This document shows positions 6,982-15,741 of a stretch of 28,087 nucleotides of DNA, piece by piece (the first letter of the stretch is position 1; each line of letters begins with the position of its first letter). Below the pieces are notes generated by a model. That model ran no database searches, was not told the origin of the DNA, and saw only the letters and a program-made list of their open reading frames with translations. Source of the stretch: Anaerolineaceae bacterium (GTDB lineage: Bacteria > Chloroflexota > Anaerolineae > JAAYZQ01); assembly GCA_012514775.1 (NCBI GenBank), contig JAAYZQ010000022.1, forward strand, positions 1 to 28,087, read 5' to 3'. The translations under genes were made by a program, and so were the position numbers.

Positions 6982-7749
6982 CTACTTGCCGAGGACCAGA
7001 CCCGAGGGATCGATCTCGTGCAGGACGCGCTGCTCTTCGGCTGTGGGCGGCTCGCTCTCGGGCACGTCGGCAGGCACGAGGATGGGGAACTCGCTGTTGG
7101 CCTGGATCTCGTCCACCGTCACGCCCGGGTGGCGGGCCAGGAGCATCATGCGTTTGCTGTCCTCGTCAAAGCCATAGACGCCCAACTGGCTGATGACGCG
7201 ATAGGGCCCGCAGCCCGCCGGCAAGCCGGCGCGCTCCCGGGCGCCCGGGCCGTCGAGGTAGCCGGGCGTGGTGACAAAGGGCAGTTTCTGCATGAATGTG
7301 CGCGTACTCTGGTTGCGCATGAGATAGATCGTGCGCCAGCAAAACGAGCCGATGTCGTTGGCTCCCCCCGAGCCTGGCAGTCGCACCTTGGGTCGTTGCC
7401 AGTCGCCAAAGATGGTGGTGTTCAGGTTGCCGTAGCGATCGACGGCGGCCCCTCCCAGAAAGCCATAGTCGATGTAGCCGGCGCAGCAGGCCGACATGAC
7501 GTCGTGCATGCTCGAGGCAAGGACGGCCTGGTGAAAGGTGCGGGCATCGCCCACGGAAACAGGCAGGGACGGGATCCGCGGGCCGACCCCGCCCGCTTCA
7601 AAGATGATCAGCAGACGCGGCGCGTGGGTGCGTTGGGCCAGCAGGGCGGCAATCATGGGCAGGCCCGTGCCGACAAAGACAGAGCGGTTGTCCTCCAGGA
7701 GCCGGGATGCCACGCAGGCCAGCAACTCGGTCAGCGTAAAAGCGCCCAA
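6982..7749 (-). CDS. CoA-transferase subunit B (glutaconate CoA-transferase-like)
   Basis: 255 residues, family I CoA-transferase beta subunit (COG2057 type). E51 in IIFEAGGVG is placed like the catalytic glutamate that forms the glutamyl-CoA thioester, and SGGANDIGSF is the conserved glycine-rich segment. Such enzymes move CoA between an acyl-CoA and a free acid. The start is TTG at 7749: it is directly preceded by GAGGAGGAACC at ideal spacing, and the next in-frame Met lies beyond residue 30. The gene is 11 bases downstream of its alpha subunit. The substrate is unknown. A role in acetate or branched/dicarboxylic acid activation is possible, given the acetyl-CoA and aldehyde oxidoreductase genes on either side. 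Confidence 0.85.
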   Translation of the reverse strand: MGAFTLTELLACVASRLLEDNRSVFVGTGLPMIAALLAQRTHAPRLLIIFEAGGVGPRIPSLPVSVGDARTFHQAVLASSMHDVMSACCAGYIDYGFLGGAAVDRYGNLNTTIFGDWQRPKVRLPGSGGANDIGSFCWRTIYLMRNQSTRTFMQKLPFVTTPGYLDGPGARERAGLPAGCGPYRVISQLGVYGFDEDSKRMMLLARHPGVTVDEIQANSEFPILVPADVPESEPPTAEEQRVLHEIDPSGLVLGK

Positions 7750-7760
7750 GGTTCCTCCTC

Positions 7761-8756
7761 TTACATCAGCGGCAGCCGGCCCTCCTCGAGCTGCTGCAAG
7801 ACTTGCATTCGCGCCAGGCCACCCACGCGCTCCAGGTATTCATCAGGGCCGGAAACGTCCAGGACGTAGCGCTCCATGTACTCCCGTGTGCCCTCTTCGG
7901 TCCTGCTCATGCGCAGCCACTCGGCGATGTGCTCTTCGTCGAAAAAGTACTGATAGGGCATCTGGGCGGGATGGGCGCCAAAGGGAACGTGGCACACGGC
8001 ATCGACCGCGTAGTAGGGGATAGCGGTCAGGCGGGGGTTGCTGCGTATCTGCTCTTCGTCCACCACTTCTTCCATGGCGAGAATGACCCGGCGGGCCGCG
8101 CGGGCCAGCTCAAAATCCTCGACCAGGATGCCGTCGATCTGGGCGTTGCCGTAGCAGTCGCAGCGGGGCACGTGCAGCAAGGCCACGTCGGGGTAGGCAG
8201 CGGGGATGAGGACCACAGGCTTGCCCGACCAGGGATCGCGGGCTACCTTGCACGCACTCTTGGCGAACGTGTCGGTGCCCAATAAGTTGCGAGACGGGAC
8301 AAAGGGAACGCCCATCATGCCCGCCAGGAAACGCCACTGATAGCCGGCGTTCGAGATCTCGGCCACCACCTTGACCTGGCCACTTTCCACCGCCCGGCGC
8401 CCGCATGGTGACAGACCACGCATTTCGTGCCCGAAGGAGTAGGCACACTCGACCTTGCTCACGCAGCCCCCGCCGATGAGAATGTCGATGTCGTGTACGG
8501 CGGTCTTGCCGGCCACTGCCAGGTCGCGCCGCCCCTGGCGAATGATCTCGTAGAGCAGCGCCATGGGGGTGCGGATGTGACCAAAGCCGCCCAGGGCGAC
8601 GTAGGCACCGTCGTGGACAAACACCCGGACGGCATCGTGGACGGACATGCGTTTGTCCGTGAGGCCCCGCGGTTTGTGGTCTCGCACCCAGGCACGATTT
8701 TCGTCGGGGTCGTGCCAGCCCAACAGCTCTCCCTGGCCCTCGTCGAGAATCTCCAT
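7761..8756 (-). CDS. CoA-transferase subunit A (glutaconate CoA-transferase-like)
   Basis: 331 residues, the length of GctA-type alpha subunits (COG1788) rather than the roughly 220 of the acetate/acetoacetate type. Visible elements are VFVHDGAYVALGGFGHIRTP near residues 46-65, the GKTAVHD...GGGCVSK glycine-rich CoA-binding region and a conserved P-x-D-VALLHVPRCDCYGN segment. The beta subunit follows immediately, so the pair should form the heteromeric enzyme. Some related pairs (IpdAB) act as ring-opening hydrolases instead of transferases, but the conserved glutamate in subunit B argues for transferase here. The ribosome-binding site upstream of the ATG (GAGGCAGG) is acceptable. I found no convincing promoter between it and the lipoprotein gene upstream. 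Confidence 0.84.
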   Translation of the reverse strand: MEILDEGQGELLGWHDPDENRAWVRDHKPRGLTDKRMSVHDAVRVFVHDGAYVALGGFGHIRTPMALLYEIIRQGRRDLAVAGKTAVHDIDILIGGGCVSKVECAYSFGHEMRGLSPCGRRAVESGQVKVVAEISNAGYQWRFLAGMMGVPFVPSRNLLGTDTFAKSACKVARDPWSGKPVVLIPAAYPDVALLHVPRCDCYGNAQIDGILVEDFELARAARRVILAMEEVVDEEQIRSNPRLTAIPYYAVDAVCHVPFGAHPAQMPYQYFFDEEHIAEWLRMSRTEEGTREYMERYVLDVSGPDEYLERVGGLARMQVLQQLEEGRLPLM

Positions 8757-8850
8757 GCCACCTGCCTCGATTGCTCAGACTGTTCCGTGCGCGCTCACAC
8801 GGATCTCTTGATCCCGGCGCCAGGCCGGCGGGCAAGGGGGGCATTCGCAA

Positions 8851-8885
8851 GAGGCCGGGACACACCCATCAGTGCTCCCGGCCTC
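8851..8885 (-). terminator. 10-bp stem-loop after the lipoprotein gene
   Basis: A perfect 10-bp inverted repeat (GAGGCCGGGA 8851-8860 with TCCCGGCCTC 8876-8885) begins 22 bases past the lipoprotein stop. Only TT follows on the minus strand, so it may be an inefficient terminator or an RNA 3'-end stabiliser. The rest of 8757-8906 shows no clear promoter. Confidence 0.5.
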
Positions 8886-8906
8886 CTCTCGATGCGACTC
8901 GCTCGA

Positions 8907-10079
8907 CTAGCTCTCCGGCTCCTCGAGCATGATCAACACCGACGTCTTGCCCGAATCGTCGGCGTTGATGGTTACGTTGGCGGTGCGCCCTTCCTTGGAG
9001 TATTGGAGCATGAACATGCCCGAAAACTCTTCGGCGCTGACCTCGGTCCAGCCGTTGGCCGGCATCTGGGCCTTGTAGTAGTCGCTGATCTCGGCCGGCG
9101 TCTGCGCCGTGCTGTAGGTGATCATGCCAAAGGCATTGCTCACCTCTTCTGCGTCCTCTGGAATGGGCAGATCCTCCGGCATCTGGCCGCTGACCAGGGC
9201 CTCTTCGGGGATCTCGATGGTGAAGGACTGGTTCACATCGCGCATATCAAAGGTGATCTCCATGCGCCCGTCGTCCAGAACCTGTTCTTCGGCCCCCATA
9301 TCGGCCTCGAGGTCAGTGCCCACCAGGACCATCTCCATGTGGACGATATAGTTCCCATCTTTGGCCACGTACAGCTCGCCGCTGGCCTCTGTGATGTCGC
9401 CGACCTCGCCCCACACCTTGGAGGTCATGCATTCCTTTGCATCCTCGGTGGACAGCGTAAAGTGCAGCGTCTCGATGCCCTCGTAGTCGGTATCGCGTTG
9501 CTGCTTCCAGCCACAGGTGTCGTCGATGAGGTCATCGGGCTCTATGAGCCCCATATCGGCCGACATTTCATCGGTGCTGGGCATGCTTAGCCATTGGTCG
9601 CCAAACTGTACGTAAGTGGTGCCCTCGACCTGGTACATGTCGATGGCACCCCCGGGGTCTACCCCCTCCAAACCCTGGCCGGTCATCTGGATGTGCTGTG
9701 CCTGCGGGTCGCTCGTGTACTCCATGAGAAACTCCAGGCTGCTGTCGACTGCCTCGCCGCCCTGGGTCCCCGAGACCTTCATGGTCATCGTGGCACGGTA
9801 GCTGGTCAGGTCCGACGCGGACGATAGATCCTCCAGGTTCAGGCCTGCTGCTTCCTCGGCCGGCTCTTCGACAGACGTTTCGGCCGTTGGTTCGGGCACG
9901 TCGGTGGGGGGTGGAACGGGAGTATCGGTAGGCGCTGGTGCCGTGGTAGACTCGGGTGCCGTGGTGGCCGCGGGCTCTACTGCAGTCGCGGCCGGCTCGG
10001 GCTCCCCGCCACAGGCCGCCAGAATGGCCACCAGGGCAAAGAGCAGTAGTGCGACGACGATGCTTCTTGTGTGTTTCAT
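8907..10079 (-). CDS. Secreted lipoprotein, LolA/LprG-like architecture
   Basis: 390 residues from the ATG at 10079, chosen because AAGGAG stands just upstream and the translation then begins with a lipoprotein signal: positively charged start (MKHTR), hydrophobic core to residue 19, lipobox L-A-A-C with C23. A Pro/Thr/Ala/Glu-rich linker follows to about residue 78, a tether typical of extracellular lipoproteins in Chloroflexota and Actinobacteria. The folded part (about 85-390) has alternating beta-strand patterns (YRATMTMKV, LEFLMEYT, ELYVAKDGNYIVHMEM) resembling LolA/LprG-type lipid-binding shells. It has two cysteines, C190 and C218, that could form a disulfide. The ligand is unknown. 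It has its own promoter between the CODH operon terminator and its start. Confidence 0.8.
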   Translation of the reverse strand: MKHTRSIVVALLLFALVAILAACGGEPEPAATAVEPAATTAPESTTAPAPTDTPVPPPTDVPEPTAETSVEEPAEEAAGLNLEDLSSASDLTSYRATMTMKVSGTQGGEAVDSSLEFLMEYTSDPQAQHIQMTGQGLEGVDPGGAIDMYQVEGTTYVQFGDQWLSMPSTDEMSADMGLIEPDDLIDDTCGWKQQRDTDYEGIETLHFTLSTEDAKECMTSKVWGEVGDITEASGELYVAKDGNYIVHMEMVLVGTDLEADMGAEEQVLDDGRMEITFDMRDVNQSFTIEIPEEALVSGQMPEDLPIPEDAEEVSNAFGMITYSTAQTPAEISDYYKAQMPANGWTEVSAEEFSGMFMLQYSKEGRTANVTINADDSGKTSVLIMLEEPES

Positions 10080-10126
10080 CCTTGTTCTCCTTTGTTGGCT
10101 ACGGGACGTGGCCGTGTAACCACCAA

Positions 10127-10155
10127 ATCGTAACACAACCATAGGCCTTTGTCAA
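10127..10155 (-). promoter_or_regulatory. Promoter of the lipoprotein gene
   Basis: The minus strand has a consensus TTGACA (10155-10150), 17 bases, then TACGAT (10132-10127) preceded by TGT, an extended -10 element. The start point would be near 10120, about 40 bases before the ATG. Confidence 0.82.
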
Positions 10156-10184
10156 ATGAGCGCCAGGGCAGCCCCTTCGCAAGA

Positions 10185-10222
10185 CATAAAAGGACCGCCC
10201 GGACGAGCTCTGCCGGGCGGTC
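10185..10222 (-). terminator. Intrinsic terminator of the CODH/ACS operon
   Basis: A perfect 10-bp stem, GACCGCCCGG (10222-10213) with CCGGGCGGTC (10202-10193), followed on the minus strand by CTTTTATG. It lies about 47 bases after the acsE stop and closes the operon. Between stop and hairpin, a 9-base unit is repeated twice in tandem (10244-10261), with no evident role. Confidence 0.87.
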
Positions 10223-10268
10223 TTGGTCTACAGGTCAGCAAGCGCAGCGCTCGCAGCGCTCGCGTGCG

Positions 10269-11198
10269 TCACGTAGTCAGGTAGCCGTGGGCGTAGATGA
10301 CCTTGTTCTCGAGGATGCGCACCGTTCGATAGATGGCTTGCTGCTCCGGGTCGTTCATGTCCACGTGGTCGGGGGTGAACTCTTCCATGGCGGCCACGGA
10401 ATCGAACAGGGACAGGAATGCCCGGCCCACCCCGGTGCTGTCGTCGCGTGTTTCGACGATGCGAATGACCTCGTTCTGGGCCAGGTCCAGGGGATCGGCG
10501 ATGGCCGAGTCGAGGCCGGCAGCCATGAGCATGACCAGGTAGGTGCGGTTCAAGAGGCTGCGGTTCTCGTGGGGTACGGCGTTCGAGATGTTGGACAGGC
10601 CGACGGTGGTCATCGGTGACGGATCCCAGAGCATCTTGAAGGAGCGAATCGCGTTGAGCGTCTCCGGGCCGTGCTCCTGGCAGCCGTTGACCGTGAGCAC
10701 CAGGGGATCGAGATAGATGTTTTGCATGGGAATGCCCAACTCTTCGGCCTTGGGCACCAGGATCTCCATGGCCAGGCCGACGCGCCCGTCGGCCGTGGGC
10801 GGGATGTTCTTGTCCATAGCCAGGGCAATGATCCAGGAGTTGTATTGGGCGGCCAGGGGCATCGTGACGTTCAGGCGGTCGGGGTCGGCCGAAGTCGAGT
10901 TGATCATGGGCTGGATGCCCAGCTCCTGGCACTTTTTCAGGCCGGCTTCGATGGCCGCGGCGTTGGTGGTATCGAGGGCGAGGGGCACCGGCCCCACTTC
11001 GTCGTACACCTGCTCGATCATCCACTCCATGACCTCGATGCCGTCCTTCTTGCGCGGACCGATGTTCAGGTCGATCATATTCGCGCCGTGTTCCACCTGG
11101 GTCCGGGCCATTTCGCGAACCTGGGTGGGATCGCGGTCAGCGATGGCTGCCTTGACCCGAGGTGATAGGATCTGGATATTTTCACCGATAATATACAT
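10269..11198 (-). CDS. acsE: Methyltetrahydrofolate:corrinoid/iron-sulfur protein methyltransferase
   Basis: 309 residues forming a pterin-binding TIM barrel. The enzyme moves the methyl group from methyl-THF to Co(I) of the corrinoid protein AcsCD. Conserved parts are GENIQ at the N-terminus, DLNIGPRKKDG (43-53) at the pterin site, LALDTTN (74-79), N100 in INSTSAD and GLSNISN near residue 200. The characterised Moorella enzyme is about 262 residues; the extra length here is mostly at the C-terminus after the LDLAQNEVIRIVET helix. It is the last gene of the CODH/ACS operon, 130 bases after acsV. That spacer contains a strong stem-loop and a GAGGAGG site before the ATG. Confidence 0.95.
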   Translation of the reverse strand: MYIIGENIQILSPRVKAAIADRDPTQVREMARTQVEHGANMIDLNIGPRKKDGIEVMEWMIEQVYDEVGPVPLALDTTNAAAIEAGLKKCQELGIQPMINSTSADPDRLNVTMPLAAQYNSWIIALAMDKNIPPTADGRVGLAMEILVPKAEELGIPMQNIYLDPLVLTVNGCQEHGPETLNAIRSFKMLWDPSPMTTVGLSNISNAVPHENRSLLNRTYLVMLMAAGLDSAIADPLDLAQNEVIRIVETRDDSTGVGRAFLSLFDSVAAMEEFTPDHVDMNDPEQQAIYRTVRILENKVIYAHGYLTT

Positions 11199-11284
11199 GC
11201 TTTCGCCTCCTCGCTGATCTGGTGGGTGTCATCTCTTGCGCGGCAGACGCCACCCGGTCGAACCAAAGGTCTTCTTTCTTCTCT

Positions 11285-11309
11285 GTCCCCCGGCCTCGTC
11301 CGGGCGGAC
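11285..11309 (-). other. Intercistronic stem-loop between acsV and acsE
   Basis: GTCC (11285-11288) pairs with GGAC (11306-11309) and CCCGG (11289-11293) with CCGGG (11300-11304), a 9-bp stem with one bulged base and a 6-base loop. No U-tract follows on the minus strand, so it is not a terminator. A processing or stability element is the likeliest role. Confidence 0.6.
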
Positions 11310-11328
11310 ACGCTTTCCGGTCAGCGCT

Positions 11329-13257
11329 CTACCGGTTTGCCCTGCTCTCCAGGAGTTTCATGACCGACGGAAAGGCCGTGATATCGGTGTGGGGCAGGAA
11401 CAGAGACGACATGAATTTGTCGTAGAATGTGTTGTCGGCCGAGAGCTCCAGGTAGGTCATCTTCTTGGCGACGTTGATCAGCTCGCGCCTCATAGAGCGC
11501 GAAACCAGGGCGTGAAAAGCGCCCAGGGCCGAAGTGTTGCCCAGGAAGCGAAACCGGTCCCAGGGCATGTCGGGCAGCAGGCCGATCTGGATCGCCTTCT
11601 CGACGTTGATGTACTGGCCAAAGGCACCGGCGATGAGCACCTGCTCCACGTCGGACATCTGCACGCCGACGCTCTCGACGAGCACCGTGAAGCCGGCGTA
11701 GATGGCTCCCTTGGTGCGAAGCAGGTTGGCGATGTCCACCTCGTTGATGACAATGTCGGCGCCGATGCCCGACTGGTTGGCCCAGGCGACGACGTACTCG
11801 CCGCCGTGTTCGCCGGCGCGTACCCGTGGCGTGGGCAGGTCGCGTTTGATCTTGCCTGCCTTGTCCAGGATGCCGGTGATAAACATTTCGGCCAGCAGGC
11901 CGATCATGCCCGAGCCGCATATGCCCCGTGCCGGCAGCCCGCCGATGGTCTCATAGGTTGGCTCGTAGGTGCGATGATCGATCCAGATCTCTTCGATGGC
12001 GCCGGCCGTGGCCCGCATGCCGTGGCGCACACCGCTGCCTTCGAAGGCCGGGCCCGCCGAGCAGGCGCAGGTGATAAGCCAGTCGCGGTTGCCCAGGACG
12101 ATCTCGCCGTTGGTGCCGACGTCAATGAACAGCGTCAGCTTGTCGGTGTCGTACATGCCCGCGGCCAGGATGCCGGCGGTGATGTCGGCGCCCACGTAGG
12201 CGCCCACCACCGGCAGGCAGTCGACGGTGGCCTGTGGATTGATGTTCAGGCCGATGGTCTCTGCGGTCACGGGCAGGGGTTGGCTCAGGGTCGGGATGAA
12301 CGGCATCTCGCGCAGGTACTTTGGATCGAGGGCCAGAAAGAGCTGGATCATGGTCGTGTTGCCGGCGACCACGGCCTTGCTGATCTGCCTGGGCTCGATC
12401 TCATGGCGCGTCGTCAGTTCATCCAGGAGCCCGTTGATGGTCTTGAGCACAAGCTTCTGCAGGCGCTCGAGCCCGTCGCGCTTTTGCGAAAAGATGATGC
12501 GCGAGATAACGTCTTCGCCGGCCTGGATTTGCGCGTTGTAGGCCGAGGCGCGGTCCACGACCTTGCCCTGGCGAAGATCGACGAGATAGACGACGTTGGA
12601 GGTCGTCCCGATGTCGATGGCAACGCCATAACAGCGGCGGGTTTGATCGCCGGGCAACAGGTCGATGAGGCGTGGCTGGGCGCAGGGGTTGAGCAGGGGA
12701 TCGCCCATATCCAGGACTGCCGTGACGTCCCATTCCGCATCTCTCAGGTCGCGGCTCAAGGTGCGGAGCATGGCAAGGTCGGCGGTGACGTTCGTGATGT
12801 CGTGTTGCAGCGATAGCTCGCGCTCCAGGCGATCCCAGTCGGTGGTCTGGTCATCCAGGCTTGGCGGCTCGATGACCAGGTGAAAGCGGCGGACGCTGGG
12901 GTCCACCTCGCCGGCGAACTCGGCCGCCAGCGCCACCCGCTCCGCACCAACCGTCTTGGTGATAAACTCGACCTCGACCGCTTCCTGCTCGGGCACGTGG
13001 ACGATGGCATCACCCTTGACGACTGCCTGGCAGCCCAGGGCCCAGCCCTCCTCCCGTTCGGCCGAGGAGAGGCGCGCGCCACTGCGATGGCTGATGGCGC
13101 CGTGCTCGATCTTGACCCGGCACCGGCCACAGCGCCCCTGTCCCCCGCAGGGCAGGTTCAGAGGGAGGCCAGCCTGAACCGCCGCGTCAGACAGCAGCGT
13201 CCCGACCTCGACCTCGACCACCTTGCCCGATGGCTTGAAAACGACGATGGCTGTCAT
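11329..13257 (-). CDS. acsV: Reductive activator of the corrinoid/iron-sulfur protein (RACo)
   Basis: 642 residues. RACo uses ATP and a low-potential electron to bring inactive Co(II) of the corrinoid protein back to Co(I). An N-terminal plant-type [2Fe-2S] ferredoxin domain has C37, C43, C46 and C76 (C-x5-C-x2-C...C). A long linker leads to an ASKHA ATPase region with GVAIDIGTTS (211-220), TLFIDVGTNG (375-384) and a C-terminal GAFGQYIN segment. The frame is open to 13296, but a start there would lie inside the upstream stem-loop. The ATG at 13257 begins directly at the ferredoxin domain (MTAIVVFKPSG), although its ribosome-binding site is weak, so its translation may depend on acsC or RNA structure. 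Its place between acsC and acsE matches the proposed job. Confidence 0.93.
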   Translation of the reverse strand: MTAIVVFKPSGKVVEVEVGTLLSDAAVQAGLPLNLPCGGQGRCGRCRVKIEHGAISHRSGARLSSAEREEGWALGCQAVVKGDAIVHVPEQEAVEVEFITKTVGAERVALAAEFAGEVDPSVRRFHLVIEPPSLDDQTTDWDRLERELSLQHDITNVTADLAMLRTLSRDLRDAEWDVTAVLDMGDPLLNPCAQPRLIDLLPGDQTRRCYGVAIDIGTTSNVVYLVDLRQGKVVDRASAYNAQIQAGEDVISRIIFSQKRDGLERLQKLVLKTINGLLDELTTRHEIEPRQISKAVVAGNTTMIQLFLALDPKYLREMPFIPTLSQPLPVTAETIGLNINPQATVDCLPVVGAYVGADITAGILAAGMYDTDKLTLFIDVGTNGEIVLGNRDWLITCACSAGPAFEGSGVRHGMRATAGAIEEIWIDHRTYEPTYETIGGLPARGICGSGMIGLLAEMFITGILDKAGKIKRDLPTPRVRAGEHGGEYVVAWANQSGIGADIVINEVDIANLLRTKGAIYAGFTVLVESVGVQMSDVEQVLIAGAFGQYINVEKAIQIGLLPDMPWDRFRFLGNTSALGAFHALVSRSMRRELINVAKKMTYLELSADNTFYDKFMSSLFLPHTDITAFPSVMKLLESRANR

Positions 13258-13287
13258 ATCATCCCGATTCGCTAGCCCTCTGCCGGC

Positions 13288-13316
13288 CCCTGGCATCGAA
13301 CGGCGCGACGCCAGGG
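13288..13316 (-). other. Intercistronic stem-loop between acsC and acsV
   Basis: An 11-bp stem with one G-U type pair: CCCTGGCATCG (13288-13298) against CGACGCCAGGG (13306-13316), with a 7-base loop. It fills much of the 75-base spacer and has no U-tract, so it is not a terminator. It could separate the expression levels of the abundant corrinoid protein and its activator. Confidence 0.65.
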
Positions 13317-13332
13317 AGCGGGCAAGGGATCA

Positions 13333-14673
13333 CTATGCCGACCGCAGATAAGTCGGGATGTCCACCGCTTCGCGCGGCCCGACCCGGATCTCCCACCCCG
13401 GAAGCTCTTCTTCCAGCTCGCCCGAGAGGACGGCCACGTGTCCGGGCAGGGTGATCTTCTTTTGGTTGAGCTTGTCGGCGACGTTAAAGCTCTTGACGGC
13501 CTTGGCGATGGTCTCGGCATCGAACTTGCCCGCCGCCCAGGCGGTGAGGACACTCATGCCCTCGGCATCGCAGATGAGCAGCCAGGCCGGCATGCCGCTG
13601 CCGTCCAGCTCGCCGGCGACGCTAAAGTAGGTCAGCGAGAAGTTGGTGGTGGTCAGCAGGGGCGAGTCGGCGTTGGGGCTATTGAACTCGTAGATGCCGG
13701 GATCCACCGAGATGGGCTTCTGCGGGTCGGTAAAGATGTTCAGGCGCAGCGTGAGCAGTGGATAGGCGACAGCCGGGTCAAAGTGGTCCATGACCACGAC
13801 GCCCGCGTACTTGGCGATGTATTGTGTGGCGGCCACGATCTCGCCCTCTTCGCTGTCGGCCACCTCACCGGGGAAGGTGATGATGGGAAAGCCCAGCGGT
13901 CTGTAGTTCTGCTTGAGGGCCAGGCGGCGAAGCTGTGTCAACTGGGCCAGCGACTTGCCCAGCGAGCGGCTGCCCGGGTCGAGGAACAAATCGGCGACGC
14001 CCGCCTCTTCGATCTTGGTGGTAAGGTCGGCCAGTTCGTCCAGGCCGTCGTTGCTCCGCACGGCCAGGGGAACGCCGGCTTCCTTGGCCACTCCGGCCAT
14101 GGCCTGCCAGTTGTCGGCGGTTGCGGCGTAGAGCAAGGGCTTGTGCCCACCTTCGGCCGCCAGGGCAGCCTTGGCCGCCTCGGGACCGGCAATGAGCACG
14201 AAGGGCAGATCGGTGTTGCTCCGCACCAGCCTGGCCGCTTCCGCGAATTTGTTCGGGTCGCCAGAGGCGTTGTCGAGGGCGATGGCGTTAAAGGTCATCG
14301 TAATGCCAACGCGCTCGACGCTGTAGGCGCCGGCCATCTGGGCCTTCTGGGCCATGGTCTCGGCATCTTCCGTGTCCTTGATGCGCAGGGCCAGGCCGGG
14401 CTTGTTGAAAAAGGTCTTCTCGTGGCGGAACAAGACCGTTTCGTTGCCCACCTGAAACTCCTGTTCGCCGGTGCCCATCTTGACCAGGCGGATGGGCGGG
14501 GCGGCGGCGGCCGAGAGGGCCTCCTTCGCTTCAGCCGACACGTGCGGGCAGACGTCCAAGTCCACCTGCTTGGCAGCCAGTTTCATGGCAAAGGCCAGGC
14601 AGGTCGGAAAGCCGCAATCCTTGCAGTTAGTTTTTGGCAACAGCTTGTAGATCTGTAGTCCTGAGAGTGCCAT
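13333..14673 (-). CDS. acsC: Corrinoid/iron-sulfur protein large subunit
   Basis: 446 residues, the usual length. An N-terminal [4Fe-4S] domain carries C17, C20, C25 and C42 (C-x2-C-x4-C-x16-C), the low-potential cluster that helps reactivate cobalt. A TIM-barrel middle domain follows, then the corrinoid-binding C-terminal part. In complex with AcsD it accepts the methyl group from AcsE and delivers it to cluster A of AcsB. The ATG at 14673 has GAGGAGG upstream at slightly long spacing, within the 15 bases that separate it from acsD. Tight coupling to acsD fits the 1:1 heterodimer. Confidence 0.96.
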   Translation of the reverse strand: MALSGLQIYKLLPKTNCKDCGFPTCLAFAMKLAAKQVDLDVCPHVSAEAKEALSAAAAPPIRLVKMGTGEQEFQVGNETVLFRHEKTFFNKPGLALRIKDTEDAETMAQKAQMAGAYSVERVGITMTFNAIALDNASGDPNKFAEAARLVRSNTDLPFVLIAGPEAAKAALAAEGGHKPLLYAATADNWQAMAGVAKEAGVPLAVRSNDGLDELADLTTKIEEAGVADLFLDPGSRSLGKSLAQLTQLRRLALKQNYRPLGFPIITFPGEVADSEEGEIVAATQYIAKYAGVVVMDHFDPAVAYPLLTLRLNIFTDPQKPISVDPGIYEFNSPNADSPLLTTTNFSLTYFSVAGELDGSGMPAWLLICDAEGMSVLTAWAAGKFDAETIAKAVKSFNVADKLNQKKITLPGHVAVLSGELEEELPGWEIRVGPREAVDIPTYLRSA

Positions 14674-14688
14674 ATCAGCTCACCTCCT

Positions 14689-15657
14689 CTATTCTGCCAT
14701 CAGCTTGGTGATGGTGTCACGCACGACGCTGATGGTCTTGGGGTGGCGGAGCACCACGATGTCAGCGCCCGACTCCAGGAGGGCCGTGGCGGTCACCGTC
14801 TCCCAGGTGATGCCCCTCTTCTCGATGTCTCCCCATTCGTCCGGCACGCCCTGGGCGGCGCGCGATTCCTTCTGCCGCCAGCTCTCCTCGCCAACGAAGC
14901 AGATCATCGGCTGCTGCGTCATGCCGTCGCCGGTGAGGGCGGCGAGGCGCAGCCGCTCCATCACCGAGTAGGTATATTCCAGGCCGTAGCCCAGGGCTCC
15001 CGTGGTGGGGTCCATGAGCACACGGTCCAGGGGCAGGCGCATGTCGCTGATGAGGATATTGAGCTGTTTGGCCAGGTTCACGTCGATGGGCGAGCTGGCG
15101 ACCACCAGGTGGCCGTGGGCCAGGGCACCCGCGACGATGGTGCGATAGTTCTTGTCCTCGCACAGCCCGAGGGCCAGCCGCTCTCCGGGGGCCGCCTCGG
15201 CGACAGCTACCAGAAGCTCGTTGTCAGCCTCCGCCTGGCCTGGGCCGCGGACGACCAGGGGCAGGCCCGTGGCTTGCAGTACCGCCTTGACACTGGCTGC
15301 CGCCTGCGCGGGCGTGGTCTTGGAGCCGTCGGCGTTGGTGCCCCGCAGCTTGAGCATGATGACTTCGGCTCCCATCTCCTCGGCTTTTTTCGCCCACGCA
15401 CCGGGATCCTGGGTCACTTCTCCCCAGGCGTTCAGCAGGGTAGTCGGCCATTCGGCCGGGTGGCTATCGTGGATTTCGACGCCAATGACGGGCGGATGCG
15501 CAATTTTGCCCTCGAAGTGCAGGAAGGGCAGCGTTGTCTCCCCGCCGACGGTGACCGTCCGGGAGCGGGTGCCGCCCTCGCTGCTCGTCGCGCCAAGGGT
15601 CACCTCCCGGATGGTGCCGGTCCACCGTTCCTTCGGAATTTCGACTGTGACTGGCAT
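14689..15657 (-). CDS. acsD: Corrinoid/iron-sulfur protein small subunit
   Basis: 322 residues from the ATG at 15657, chosen over an in-frame start further upstream because AGGAGGAGG lies directly before it and the protein then begins MPVTVEIPKERW. It is the TIM-barrel small subunit that partners AcsC and helps hold the cobamide between subunits. Characteristic parts are VIGVEIHD, a glycine/aspartate-rich LMDPTTGALGYGLEYTYSVMERLR segment (split here from about residues 222 to 245), and HPKTISVVRDTI at the C-terminus. It is separated from acsB by 274 bases containing two very stable stem-loops, so acsDC may be expressed differently from cooS-acsB. Confidence 0.95.
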   Translation of the reverse strand: MPVTVEIPKERWTGTIREVTLGATSSEGGTRSRTVTVGGETTLPFLHFEGKIAHPPVIGVEIHDSHPAEWPTTLLNAWGEVTQDPGAWAKKAEEMGAEVIMLKLRGTNADGSKTTPAQAAASVKAVLQATGLPLVVRGPGQAEADNELLVAVAEAAPGERLALGLCEDKNYRTIVAGALAHGHLVVASSPIDVNLAKQLNILISDMRLPLDRVLMDPTTGALGYGLEYTYSVMERLRLAALTGDGMTQQPMICFVGEESWRQKESRAAQGVPDEWGDIEKRGITWETVTATALLESGADIVVLRHPKTISVVRDTITKLMAE

Positions 15658-15741
15658 AGATCCTCCTCCTAGCAGGTAAGTTGGACGGTTGTTTTGGGCT
15701 CTAAGATACAAGCCCCGACGTCAAGATAGCTTCTGACGTAG

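Noticed and set aside
8851..8885. The stem-loop after the lipoprotein gene as a strong terminator.
   Set aside because: The stem is excellent but only two U residues follow, so it is kept as a low-confidence terminator or stabiliser, not a proven transcription end.
10244..10261. Two tandem copies of a 9-base unit next to the acsE stop.
   Set aside because: Only two copies, in a GC-rich 3' untranslated stretch, with no coding effect; chance slippage is enough to explain it.
15658..15741. A possible internal promoter before acsD (TTGCTG, 17 bases, TATCTT on the minus strand).
   Set aside because: The -35 box matches the consensus in only three positions and overlaps the palindromic stem-loop; too weak to list as a feature.
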